DNA of 64,000 nt, from positions 323,280-387,279 of the forward strand of contig NW_019091379.1 of the NCBI RefSeq assembly GCF_001949145.1, read 5' to 3'. The notes under the pieces were generated by a model. The model ran no database searches, had not been told where the DNA came from, and worked only from the letters and a program-made list of their open reading frames with translations. Positions 13,101 through 23,779 of this stretch are shown in pieces. Each line of letters begins with the position of its first letter. Positions within the stretch are counted from its first letter, which is position 1. The DNA is from Acanthaster planci (taxonomy: Eukaryota; Echinodermata; Asteroidea; Valvatida; Acanthasteridae). Made by a program: the position numbers and the translations under genes.

Positions 13101-15282
13101 TCACACGTCTTGATGAAGCGAAGTTTATGTGCAGACACTTAGGAGACTTGTCCATGGAACGAAATGATAAAAGAAGGACAAAACATAATAATTTTATTGA
13201 ACTCCTCAAATTCACAAAAATGATACAGAAAAGAAAGGAAAGCATTTCAAACGAAACAAAAGTATTCCGTGCTTGGTCAATTTCCCCCTTGTTCCCGTGC
13301 TTTCTGTTGGGGAAGAAGCCACGGTCATGTTGAAATAAGCCACAGTATTCCAGAAGTAGGTGCTGGGAATAAAATTGGAAAAGCAATGTAGTCTGTAGGA
13401 ATAACTAATTATGAACCTGTGGGAAAATACAGTAATTTACTTGTGAAAAAATGTACTGAAACAGCTCAGCTGTATTTGATCGACAAAGAATATTTTTACT
13501 CTGGAGAAAATTTGCAGAGCAATATGGCTCCCAAATTTGTAATCAGACAAATGGATGTGACTTTTTTGTGGACCTTTTTGGAAAGGGTCTATGCTCTCTG
13601 AAAAATCTCTGGATTGTCCGTAAATTGTTAGAAGTACATGAAGTCACTGTCATCCATATTGCTATTTTACGAATACGTATTTGTGAACATTTTTGGAATA
13701 ATTGAAGTGGTGAAACTGGTTCCGTAATTTTCCTCCTGCATATTCTATAGTGGAGAGGGTGAGGAACAAGTCGTATATAGTTCACTCGTTGGTACAGCTC
13801 AGAATAGCGAATGAGCTGTCCAGCTTTTTCACATGGAGACTGGAGAGTTGAAATTAGTTGGGACGTAGGTCAATAGGCGTTGACAAATAGACACACAGTT
13901 TTCCTAGTTTTATAACTATTGGGAAATTTATCATATGACTCCATGGATAGACCCTCTTTCTAGGTACGTGTCATCTTACGCATAAATTATCTTCCAATTT
14001 AGAAATGCATGTAGCTTGAGTAACGCACATACCATTCTTTTAATGAGTGGTGTGATAACCTTGGAAATCTTGAATCTTTTAAACTTGTGGTGATCTTTAT
14101 CTTCTGTTCCGGTTTCAGTTTAGGTGGCGTGTTTGTTGGGAGAAACCTTTGTAGCCTCACCCAGTGACAAATGTAGAAATGTGTTTCTCTGCCAGTCTTT
14201 CCGCCAGCCTGCGCCAGGCTAAGTACTCTTCTGCAGACTGAGTTTCCGGTGTTTTGGGAGTGCCTGAGTCCCCCTTAAAACTGTTAGATAATTTCTCAAC
14301 GAATTTTCTGGACAGTGTCCACGTAATGCACTGTGGCTCCTAACTTCCAAAAAAGTAAACATATTCCAATTGTGGTGTATACATGATCATACTTTGTGCA
14401 ACTTTAAAACCCGCCTCAATGTTTCCATGGAAACTGACAGGTATATTATATACGAAAGTCCGGCTGCATGCAGACCCCAATGCAAATGTTATGCAGCTGC
14501 GATAGAAATCTTCGCTACGGTGACAAGATGGGATGATGAGCTTAGATGGGTTCAGTAAGGCCTGAAAAGCTACGGGCGATGACTGCTTAAATTTAATTTA
14601 TCCGATTGTTGCAATAATCAACCCCGGGCCAGAGCCTTTCATTTTTAAATAAAAATGAACATGTTCTGAAGATAAATTTATAAAAAGGAAAAAGGAACAC
14701 ACGTTTATGGGCTTTGCTACTAAATTGGTTCAAAATTGAAAAGTAAAAAAAAATCTAAAGAAATAGCACTGAGCTTATGTGAGGAAATCAGATACTTACG
14801 TGATGTACTGTATCACAAAGACGGTTTCTATTCATTTATGTTGCATAAAGTGCTCTAGAAAGATTATGCATGTCCCAAGATTCGGCGAGGGAGTGTTACC
14901 AGACGTATACGCGTCCACGGAATATGTATTCACAACATTTGCATTAACGCTGTTGTATGTTTGACTCGATTTATAACAGTGCGCGAAGTTAAATTATACG
15001 AGCGGAGGAGCGTTTGTATTTCAACAGTTCCATGCAAGGGGTTTAAGATGCGCATGGTGCACCAGAGAACGGTGAAGTTTAAGTGTCTTGTTCGTTTGCA
15101 TTGGCGCCGGAATTGCCAAGTACACATTGAACTAATATTGTTTTCCTAAATACATGTATTTATTAATAATGTCCACACACACAGCCAGTCCGTTCCTTAT
15201 AGCTCCACGGACGTAATGTACACCTCTCGTGGTAATAACATTGGAATTGTTGACTCGCTAGAGTATTGTCTACCTAGGCGTT

Positions 15283-15369
15283 CAACGACAGCGGCGGTGC
15301 CAAACCTTGTGCTACGACTGCGGCGGTGCCAAACCTTGTGCTACGACAGCGCCGGTGCCAAACCCTGTT
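15283..15369. repeat. 29-bp tandem repeat, three copies
   Basis: Three head-to-tail copies of a 29-bp unit (core GCGGCGGTGCCAAACCTTGT) occupy 15283-15311, 15312-15340 and 15341-15369. The third copy differs at a few positions. The unit is not a multiple of three and no gene is evident, so this is an intergenic GC-rich minisatellite. Confidence 0.9.
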
Positions 15370-15636
15370 CGACCCCAGCAAACGTCTTTCCTTCCTCTAA
15401 TTGAATCTGATAATTTGCTCGGCGATCCGTGCCGAGCTGTTGGCGCAATTGGCGTCCTTGCCTGCTAATACCTCGAGAGTTTTGAAGGGTACTTGACGCG
15501 ATGAATTAATAGACGTATTTTTTGTGCAACGTTCCTCATAAATTTCCGCGTATGAAAAAACTGTTTGACATCCTTGTGGAGTTAATTGGATGTATAGAAA
15601 AGATCACTTTTCAATCATTTAAAATTCTCTGGTTTT

Positions 15637-15708
15637 TAATTTCCTGAACAATTATTGATGGCATTGTTATCATAATTTCCTGAACAATTATTGATGGCAT
15701 TGTTATCA
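15637..15708. repeat. Perfect 36-bp tandem duplication
   Basis: Two identical 36-bp units abut at 15637-15672 and 15673-15708; each begins TAATTTCCTGAACAATTA. Perfect identity in non-coding DNA points to a recent duplication. Confidence 0.95.
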
Positions 15709-16344
15709 TGATTTCATTCAGGACAGACTCTGCTCAGTTTAACTAGTTTTCATGTTCACATTGTGAACCCAAAATCTGCTCATCGGAAACATTTCCGAGA
15801 AAGGTTGTTTGGTGACTTACTGCCGTAGGCAATAAATCACTGTAAAGAAAAGGAAAATTTCAGCAGTTTTTTGTGCATAAATCAATGCAAAATTGGAGAT
15901 ATTCTGCGTGGATTTACATCACAATTTTTGCTCATGAATATGGAAATCCACAATAGCATAAAAACCAAAATGCACCTATATGCTTTTTAATATAAAACAC
16001 ATAGGTAAAAACTCGAGGGTATAAATCAGTAAATATGTTGTATTGGATGTACCCTTTAAAGGAGAACTTTGATCGCATTAGTTAGCTTTGCAGGTGTTGA
16101 TTCTCACGGTATGTTGTCATTGTTTGGCGAGTTTCATTCATTTATTTATCCACTGGCTAGGTACTGTAAATAGCACGTTAGCGTATCTAACTCATGCACT
16201 ATGTCTGAAAATATTAATACTCGATTAATCGGTCAATTTATTGATTCTTTGGTAACTTGTTTACTTAGAGCAAACGATTATTCATCTGTTCGGTTACTCA
16301 ACCCCCCTTTTAAAAGAATGGTAAGATAGAATATGAGACAGACA

Positions 16345-16370
16345 CAACCACGTGTACGTACACGTGGTTG
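16345..16370. other. 26-bp perfect palindrome with two E-boxes
   Basis: The half-site CAACCACGTGTAC is followed directly by its exact reverse complement, with no spacer. Each arm contains CACGTG, the E-box bound by bHLH-ZIP factors such as the Myc/Max and USF families. It could be a regulatory site or a small fold-back remnant. The symmetry is certain, the role is not. Confidence 0.8.
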
Positions 16371-19019
16371 ACAGGAGTAGTCAAACCCATTTACATGTAG
16401 CCCCCTCCCCCAAAAAAGTAAATAAAATCAACAAGGCAGACCGTTTGCGCCTTTGCGATAGGCTCTCTATTGCTTGAACATGATAGAATCGGCTGTTCGA
16501 TTAATCGAAACTGTAATCAGATAAAAAATCAAAAGTGAACGATCAATAGATTAAAAAAATACAAAACTTGTGGGCACTATTGACAAGCCATCAAAGCATT
16601 CGCCACTTGTCTTGCAATTGCTGTTGGTAGATTAGGGGGGCTTGGCCTGCCTTGATTTGAATCTCCCATTAATCCAATACTCCTTCCAATAATTATGTTT
16701 CCAGCTTTGTCTGTGCATGCACTGGAAATAATATAGCGCGCACGCACGTCTCTTACAATGCAATTGCCGTTGAGGCTGTAAATTAGCCATTACAGAAACG
16801 TCTAACGCACAAAGAGGTGTCGGTCTGGCATCACTCTGGCAACCGCATACACCCAATGTTTTCCCGCCGAGCAACCATGGAACGATCGCTGATGCAGGAA
16901 GAGTGTTTTAGTTGTCATGGAAACGATCTCTATTCATTTTGCGAAGACACTTGATGGGTCTTCCCGAGTGGCGTTAAAATTTAACCTTGGGTAAATACAT
17001 CTTGTGCGTTTGAGTGGTGGAAAACGACATGAACCCACGCGGCAAAACGGTGGAGTGGAAGAAAAGTATGAGTGGTATATATACGCATGAACTGCGTGCG
17101 TGGCGGTAAACACGGCCAGGCCATCACAGGATACAGTTCATTCCTGCCTTTTTTCTGCTCCAAGTAGAGGTTAATTGCTTCAACACGTGATGAACTATAG
17201 CTGTACGGTATTTTTCAGTATGCCACGCCGCACATGATCTGTTATGTTCCTGTTCAGTGTGCTCAGCTGCGGTGGAGACACACCGCGCTTTACTGGGATG
17301 TTTGCATGGGGAAAGATAGTCTTGTACTTGTATAGCTCACCACTCAAAAAGTATTAGGGTGGTTGTGTTGCCCGGTATGGCAAAACTACAATCAAGAAAA
17401 TTACCAGAGAGAAAAGTCATGGAAGTTGGGAAGTTGGCAAGCGACCCAACTTCCCAAGGATGTATCGATACCAAAGCTTGGGACCTAATATGATCATTAA
17501 AACAACGGGAAAGGATACTCCATGTTTCCGTTGAAATGGAAAAGGAATGCAGAAATTGTTCCTCACTTCTGAGAAGATGGACCGTATGGTTGAAAAACCA
17601 GCCATGAATCGAACAGCGAGAAATAGCCATATAGTGAAGCGATTATATAATATCCGATCATAATTCGCGTGCCGCGAATACATGAAATTCATTCGATCGA
17701 GGAGGCGAATGAAACGTCGAGAGCTGCAAAGCATATATCCATCTCAGTGAGACAATGAATTGTGAAATGAGACAGGTACGGGGTCTTCATTTGGAAGTGC
17801 CACACTACTGTGTACCGGTGATTGATGTCACTGAAGAAGTCTGATTTTTATCTTGGCCGACAGTTTGAGGTCATTTGTCCTCCATTCAGTTTCAGTATTA
17901 TCTTTTTTTTGACACAACTTTTGACAAAAAGTATAAGCTGTCGATTTGTTGAAGCGGAAGAGAAAAATCCAAAGGTGGAAAGTCAACTTTAAATCAGTAT
18001 GACGTCTTTATCTGGATGGAAAATGACATCATCCGCTTTATCTTTTTTCCGTAAGTCATGCTCAGTAACTCGACCTTTTAAAACAGAGAATGATGCGCCC
18101 GAACGGTTTGCTTTGTAAGCCAATTAAAGCGACCCTCGTTGTTTATTGCGGGAAATTTGTGCGCATGTTTTGTCTGGAATTGCAATTTGTCTAAAATGAT
18201 AATGATATGAGGAATTCTTACTTCAAGCGTTGTAGCTTAACTGAGAATTTGCATGTTGGCGATAGGCCTATATTAATAATGAAGCGTAGATTTTGGCTCG
18301 TGTGATGACTAATGACGTTTTTCTAAGCGCTGGACGGGGAGAAAAAAAACGGTCGTGAAATCGCGATGATAATGGCGTGATGCCTATGTTGTGAACTCAC
18401 TGATAACGTTGCAACGACGCCGTGATCATTTTAAAAAGATAATGTAATGATGAATGAGCTGGCTGATGAAAAGGGCAACTTCATTAAAGAGCCCTGCAGT
18501 GGCCTTTTAAAAATGCACCTTGATGTCCCTGTTGAAAATTTTCGTCTTGACATTTCAAGACCATTGTGGTGTTTTTATGATTTCATGCAAATGCAGGGTT
18601 ATTCATGAGCAAAAGTAGGATGCCATTCCAGGAAGAAATCTGAAGGATATTTTCCTGTAGACTTAAATTTGCCAAGATCGTTGTGTCCCTTCAAATATTC
18701 TTTTCCCCGACAATTCCTTGCCAAGTCAGGAGGCTACACGCTATTGACATTGTGTGAACACTGATAAGAGTATCCCTAAAAAAAATTATCAGCAAACCTC
18801 TAAGAACAGTATCTTTCTGAAAAAAGAACGCCGTCATTACATATCGTCAAAAAAGGCGTCAAAAAGTGTACGTTTCAATGAGATTAACCTAAAAGGGATG
18901 GCAGATTTTTTTAATATAAATACACTGTTAGAGTTAATAGCCTTGCACTATGTTTTCGAGTGCAAATCATGACATTAATGTTTAAGTTTATAATCTACAC
19001 ACAGCGACGTGCTTACTTC

Positions 19020-19488
19020 TAGGGCTGAGTCAATTCATATAATTCACTTTTCGAATATTCGGCCTTCAATTTGATCGAATTTCTGAATATTCGGTCGCAC
19101 TGACCGTTGTTCATGAATAAACCATACACAAAATCAGTTGCAATAACATACACAATTGTACATTATGATCAATATAATAGCTTCTCACATCTCAAGTCAC
19201 GATTTAGCAAGATTTAAGAGATGAACAAAACTTCTTGCCCTGTTGAAAATTTCTGTTCCTTTTGACTTGTTTAATGAATAATTTACTTTTTAAATCGTTG
19301 TAAGATTTCTGACGCTTTTCATTTGAATCTGCTTGAAACAAGCCGCCATAGTGCAATTTTTCTCATTTAAAGCAAAAGAAAATTTCCCCTTCCTTTTTGT
19401 GAATTTTGCATTCGAATATTCAAAGTTGAAAAATAATATTGGAATATTCGACCGTTAATCGAATATTCGGATATTCGGCACAGCCCTA
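19020..19488. mobile_element. hAT-like non-autonomous element with 8-bp TSD
   Basis: The element begins TAGGGCTG and ends CAGCCCTA. It is flanked by CTTACTTC (19012-19019) and CTTATTTC (19489-19496), an 8-bp target-site duplication with one mismatch, as expected for the hAT superfamily. The subterminal regions are rich in GAATATTCG repeats in both orientations. There is no transposase open frame, so it would need a transposase supplied elsewhere. It lies about 0.7 kb upstream of the first exon of sulfotransferase gene A. Confidence 0.75.
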
Positions 19489-20165
19489 CTTATTTCTTGA
19501 ATGAATGAGTCGTGACGCTGTGGTGGCTGGCCCCTCCCTGAATATGTATGCTTAATAATCCGAAGATGAGGTTTACATAATATGCATGCTATTCGTCATT
19601 GATACCATGCTGCCTCTCATTTCCGGATATTGCTTTAAATGAATTTTTCATAGCGGTGTCTATCTTTGCGTTAATGAGAACAGCGAACAGCTGTGAGCTT
19701 CTGTCCAAATAAAATTACCTCTCAAGCTGTCCAAATATTAGCGACAGTAGATCAAATTGCGAGATGATTATGGTATTTGTGTTAGTCGTGTAGAGGCCGT
19801 CTGTGTAGACAGATTTCCCGTATTGTTCAACTGTGGATGTCTTTGTATATAGAGTTTCCTTACCACTCATTCTTCAGACGTGAATATTAATGGTAGTGGA
19901 CGCCATAGGGACTTTGGAACGTGCACTCAATCACAAGTATGCATTGCGACTTACGTTCAATCATTACATGGAGAACAGTGCTTTGTGATACGGCGTGATG
20001 CACGTAAAATCGCTCAAAGCGGTCTGCAGTGCACATTTGTATTCAAACGTAATCCCCAGTATGAACGTCAATTAGATTGATCAGGCCCTAGTGCCCAGAC
20101 GTCAAACGACTAGAGATTTTTTTTTGTTGTTCTCAACAGGAGATAGCCAATCAGATGTCAAAGCG

Positions 20166-20283
20166 ATGACGTCACGTTCCAGGCTGTCCGTCCTCTTAGT
20201 GATGGTTCTCCTCACGTTGCTGAGTGTCTTGGTCTACTTGCAGAGTCCATTACAAATAGGACTAGCCAAGCACATGGCCGGAG
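20166..20283 (+). CDS. Sulfotransferase A exon 1: signal anchor
   Basis: Encodes residues 1-39 plus the first base of codon 40. The hydrophobic run LSVLLVMVLLTLLSVLVYL is the transmembrane anchor. The donor is GAG|GTAAGA (phase 1). The exon is assigned by its anchor and its phase fit to the next exon, not by direct homology. Confidence 0.75.
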
Positions 20284-23201
20284 GTAAGACTCTTATCGAG
20301 ACATTTTAACCCAGTTGGGAAGTCGGATTTGTGAAAGTGCCCTTTTGTAAATAAAAATTAGTAACAACGCATGGCTTGCAACAATCGCATTGTTGCTAGA
20401 AGTTTGATGAAACAATTCTCTCTAGGGCCTATATAGGTCAGTTTTTGAGGTTGAAAATGGAAATCTACCAACTTCAGTTACTCAACACAATACAGAATCG
20501 TTGTGCCTTGCAGTTTATAGGCGCTTGCCTCAATCGATCATCAAGATGGTGCAGGCATCAAATCAGAAAGTTCTCTTATGAAGCAGAAACAAAGGCCTCT
20601 GCAGTGAAGGGAGACCTGAAATACTGTGAAATATTTGGGGAAAGAAACATTTTGGATTTAATCAGACTTGGAAATAATCAGTAGTGGGCAGATTGAGGGC
20701 AGTGGCGAGTTGCCCAAACGTCCTTCCTATTGACTGAGTTGGAAATACATGTACATGGATGAATGTTTTCCGATATTCAAACATGTGGGCAGTGTCTTTC
20801 TACTGAAGCCATTTTGAAGAAGTGCCATGACAGATGTTACCTTAGTATACTCTTGACTGTGCCACAACAGCAGCACCAGTGGCACATCGAGCCTTTGAAT
20901 GGGGAAAGAGGATTTTCGTCTGAAATAATTGTCCACTGTTGGAATGAAATCCTTTCAGTGCGGGGGGGGGTGCTAATACCATTTTTAAAATGGCAACATG
21001 TCCCAGAGGAAAAGGACCCTGTCAGTCCGTGACCCAGATACAGGAGGGATGGGGCTTGTTTCCTTCTCAGTCTAGCCGCGTGGCATCGCTATCTCACCGA
21101 CGGAATCCCATGAGTCCGTGTACGCGGCTAGATGCACAACTGGATTTCATAACCAATCAGCATCCACGATAAAGTGGAAGCTCGTTGCGCTGTGGCCGAC
21201 CTCGTTATTTATGATTCAAAATCAAAAACAAGTTTTCTGAAAATAAAAGTGGAATTAAAAGGTATTGGTACATTTCACTCTTACATTTCTCGAAAATCTT
21301 CGTTTTGTTGACGAATTATAAATGACAGTGAGGTGGGTGTAACAGCATGACCGATTTCCATTTTTACGTAGAACTGCCAAAAAGTAATCAGAAGTCAATC
21401 GAAACTGCTATGCAGGGTAGATGTAAAGACTGAACAGCTCCAAAGCCTGTTTAAAATATTCAGACGCCCAGAATAATTTTTGGGTTTGTCCATTATTTCG
21501 TGTTTGTATCGGTCTTATCTTTTTTTTTTAAGTTTCCACTACTGGCATAGATCTTTGAGAAATCAAAACAGTTGTAAGGCGTGACCTATTGCCAAAATGT
21601 ATCAATCCTCACTTTCCTATATTCGGTTGTCTAATTGTGTGCACAGAGAAGTTCCCGACACACCAGAGGCACGTGAGTGACGTTATGAGATCGACACTGT
21701 TACCCCATCTGCTGAGGAATAGCACGGTAAATATCAATATTTATCTCCGCTCCGCATTTTTTATTGTTGTAGAAGCGAAAAGGTAGAATAATTTAGGGTT
21801 TTGTCTTTGAGGCCCGCTTCGACATCATTCTGGAATACATTGTCTTGGTGCAGTTATTACTCATCTCCATATTTCACAGTTTCACTATTAGGCTGAATCT
21901 TTCATTTTGTTGTAAACTTAGCGTCTACAAGACCTAAAACATAATGACGTCATGCTGTGTTTACATGTCCGCTTTCCTATCGGAGCTCGATGGATTGCAT
22001 CCCACCTCGCTGCCACAGGGAAGCACATGTATACATGTTCACAGGTCTATCGTGAGATGTGCACATGTTGACAATAAGTTCTCGACATTAACAGGAAAAT
22101 GTCTGTTTAATTGCATCGTGTGGTACATTTTTTGTACACTCCAACTTGTGTGTTCATCTTCCTTAAAAAGCAGTAACTATATCCCCTGTATTGGGCACTT
22201 ATCTCGTTTGTCAAAGTCAAACTGAGAAGATTTTAAGGCACCTCTGACGTACGATTTTAATGGAGTCTTTATCATTTGTACACCAGGGAAGGGCCAATTC
22301 CTCTCTGACTGACTTGCACACAGTTCGGCCGACCGTTAGTTTTATGGTCGCCAAACGTAAGGAAATGAAGACTCGAAGGGACGTTCTTCGTAAGGCATGT
22401 CAACACTACGGTAAACAGGTGTCTGGAGATCTTAGGAAGCACCTGTCTGCAAACATTTTTGTGGATGATGAGCACCGGGTCGTATATTGTGCCGTGCCGA
22501 AGATAGCTTGCACAAGCTGGAAAAAAGTCTTCCTCGTGTTAAACAAATCTTTCCAAAGCACTTCAGAAATATCACAGTATTTCGCCAACCGCGACGGACA
22601 GAAGATGCTGACTAGGTTGAAAGACCTTCCTCCATCGGAAATGAGCAGAGTGCTGAAATCCTACGATAAGTTTTTGTTTGCCCGGCACCCTTTCTCGCGC
22701 GTGCTGTCGGCGTTCCGGAACAAGCTGGCGCCGGATTCGACTTTTGAAAGAGCCGGTGTGTGGCAGCGGACGGTCGGCAATCGGATTCTGGGCATATACC
22801 GGGAGAACCACCAGTCAAGTTCGGATGGCTACGACCTGACCTTCGAGGAGTTCATCCGGTACCTGACCGACCCGGCGGTCCCATCCCAGACCTCCTCCAA
22901 TAAGCACTGGTCAAAGATCTTTGATCAGTGTCTGCCCTGTGACATCGACTATGACATCATTGGCAAGTTCGAGACGCTGAGGGAGGACAGTGAGTACATC
23001 CTGCGGCTCATCCACGCGGAGCATGTGACATTTCCAGGATCTGAGTCGAGCAGTCCCACCGGCAGCTCAAACCAAACTAAGCTCGAGTCGTACTACAAAA
23101 ACGTTCCACTTGTCGACCTGCAGAATCTCTACAAGAGGTTTAGAGTTGATTTCGATCTGTTCGGTTATGATCCTCCCACTCTGGCATTCAAGGGTAGTTA
23201 G
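20166..23201 (+). CDS. Carbohydrate sulfotransferase A (HNK-1/CHST8-14 family), 3 exons
   Basis: Coding exons 20166-20283, 21647-21726 and 22287-23201 join in phases 1 and 0 to give a 370-aa protein, a normal length for CHST8-14. Residues 7-25 form an uncharged signal anchor after a short RSR-containing cytosolic tail, so a type II Golgi membrane protein is expected. Residues 40-110 form a stem with a possible N-glycosylation site NST at 64. The Sulfotransfer_2-type catalytic domain shows the 5'-PSB loop VPKIACTSW (136-144) and the 3'-PB motif RHPFSRVLSAFRNK (199-212), then NKHW, a CLPC pair and a C-terminal FDLFGYD block. By family knowledge the enzyme transfers sulfate from PAPS to a glycan in the Golgi lumen. 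The exact acceptor (chondroitin/dermatan GalNAc, HNK-1 glucuronate or other) cannot be read from sequence. The start ATG has a purine at -3. Gene B is its likely paralogue. Confidence 0.88.
21071..21132. other. Inverted repeat in intron 1 of sulfotransferase A
   Basis: TCTAGCCGCGT at 21071-21081 is matched exactly by ACGCGGCTAGA at 21122-21132. Inside the loop, ACGGA and TCCGT form a second nested pair. In the sense transcript this would be a two-step hairpin. It could be a small TIR element or a structured intronic RNA. Confidence 0.6.
21647..21726 (+). CDS. Sulfotransferase A exon 2: stem region
   Basis: An 80-nt exon after a TGTGTGCACAG acceptor, ending ACG|GTAAAT. It enters in phase 1 and leaves in phase 0, exactly as the flanking exons require. 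It encodes a polar stem segment ending LLRNST. No family motif lies in it, so the support is splice phase and the matching architecture of gene B. Confidence 0.65.
22287..23201 (+). CDS. Sulfotransferase A exon 3: catalytic domain
   Basis: A single 915-nt exon carries the whole catalytic domain and the TAG stop at 23199-23201. The acceptor ATCATTTGTACACCAG|GG is in phase 0. The open frame runs a little upstream to an ATG at 22260, but that methionine would leave the protein with no membrane anchor. I read 22260-22286 as intron. The exon has higher GC and a clean codon frame compared with its surroundings. Confidence 0.9.
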   Translation, partial: GRANSSLTDLHTVRPTVSFMVAKRKEMKTRRDVLRKACQHYGKQVSGDLRKHLSANIFVDDEHRVVYCAVPKIACTSWKKVFLVLNKSFQSTSEISQYFANRDGQKMLTRLKDLPPSEMSRVLKSYDKFLFARHPFSRVLSAFRNKLAPDSTFERAGVWQRTVGNRILGIYRENHQSSSDGYDLTFEEFIRYLTDPAVPSQTSSNKHWSKIFDQCLPCDIDYDIIGKFETLREDSEYILRLIHAEHVTFPGSESSSPTGSSNQTKLESYYKNVPLVDLQNLYKRFRVDFDLFGYDPPTLAFKGS

Positions 23202-23273
23202 CACTCGACATCTGGCATTCAAGGGTAGTTAGCACTCGACATCTGGCATTCAAGGGTAGTTAGCACTCGACAT
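23181..23273. repeat. 31-bp perfect tandem triplication across the stop codon
   Basis: Three identical 31-bp units lie at 23181-23211, 23212-23242 and 23243-23273. The first unit encodes the last residues of sulfotransferase A (LAFKGS) and the TAG stop at 23199-23201. The other two units lie in the 3' UTR and repeat the same pseudo C-terminus. Since 31 is not a multiple of three, the later copies fall in shifting frames. Confidence 0.97.
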
Positions 23274-23599
23274 CGTGTGTAACATCCTTCAAACAGCACT
23301 GTGTGATTTGGAAGATTTGCTGCTGAAGACTTTACTACGTTAGAAATTGCCTCGGTCAAGTCTGATTCGCTCGACGAAACCTGTTCCGTTCTACATGTGT
23401 GGTGCTCAAAGCGCTTTGTGCAAATTATTCCTGCCAGTTATTGTCTTTGTTGATATTGGCTGTGAGAACAAGTTTAGAGAGTAGTTCGAGATCAGGGCGA
23501 TTTTCCGACCCTCACAGACACCTATTTGAACTCCTGAATGGACAAAAGACAACCGCACAATAGTAAAACATCTTGCCTAAGAACACACGAACGATGGTA

Positions 23600-23779
23600 G
23601 ACCGTTACGTACCATGGGTCAGTTTGTTTCACATGGATCTGGATCTCGATCAGTGATCCTAACGCTGGTTCGCACCATCCATTAGGAGAGTTTTGGTGTC
23701 CGTAAACCAACAACGGATCACGGATCATAATCCAGATCTGTGTGAAATAAACACGGCCCATATAAACCGGATCATAACG
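23600..23779. mobile_element. Fold-back (MITE-like) inverted repeat with an AATAAA
   Basis: The left arm (TTTCACATGGATCTGGAT and its flanks, about 23600-23665) is mirrored by the right arm (ATCCAGATCTGTGTGAAA and its flanks, about 23715-23779), with mismatches and small indels. There is no coding content. The right arm contains AATAAA at 23746-23751, the first such hexamer on the plus strand after the sulfotransferase A stop codon, so the element may supply that gene's polyadenylation signal. Confidence 0.65.
23746..23751 (+). terminator. Possible polyadenylation signal of sulfotransferase A
   Basis: The first canonical AATAAA about 545 bp past the stop codon, inside the fold-back element. 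The next AATAAA is near 25010. The choice between them cannot be made without transcripts. Confidence 0.4.

Larger units (their letters stand above)
1..20165. other. Non-coding region upstream of sulfotransferase gene A
   Basis: I found no gene here. The open frames are short, mostly lack an ATG, show no family motif and do not chain through matching splice phases. Visible content: a (TAA)n microsatellite near 1.83 kb, T-rich degenerate repeats near 3 kb, a TIR element near 7.5 kb, GCAGAAAAGCAGATGG-type repeats at 9.8-10.1 kb, ACATGTAC-rich DNA at 10.6-11.4 kb, tandem repeats at 15.3 and 15.6 kb, a perfect palindrome at 16.35 kb and a hAT-like element at 19.0-19.5 kb. An exon of an unknown gene could still be hidden here: a segment ending at about 5049 before a GTAAGTAT donor is exon-like but unassigned. 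Confidence 0.6.

Noticed and set aside
17419-17458. TTGGGAAGTTGG/CCAACTTCCCAA inverted repeat
   Set aside because: It is short, isolated and imperfect at its edges; not distinguishable from chance.
22260-22286. ATG at 22260 as the start of sulfotransferase A
   Set aside because: Starting there gives a protein without the signal anchor needed for a Golgi type II enzyme, and the nine extra codons overlap a good acceptor site. The upstream exons join in matching phases instead.
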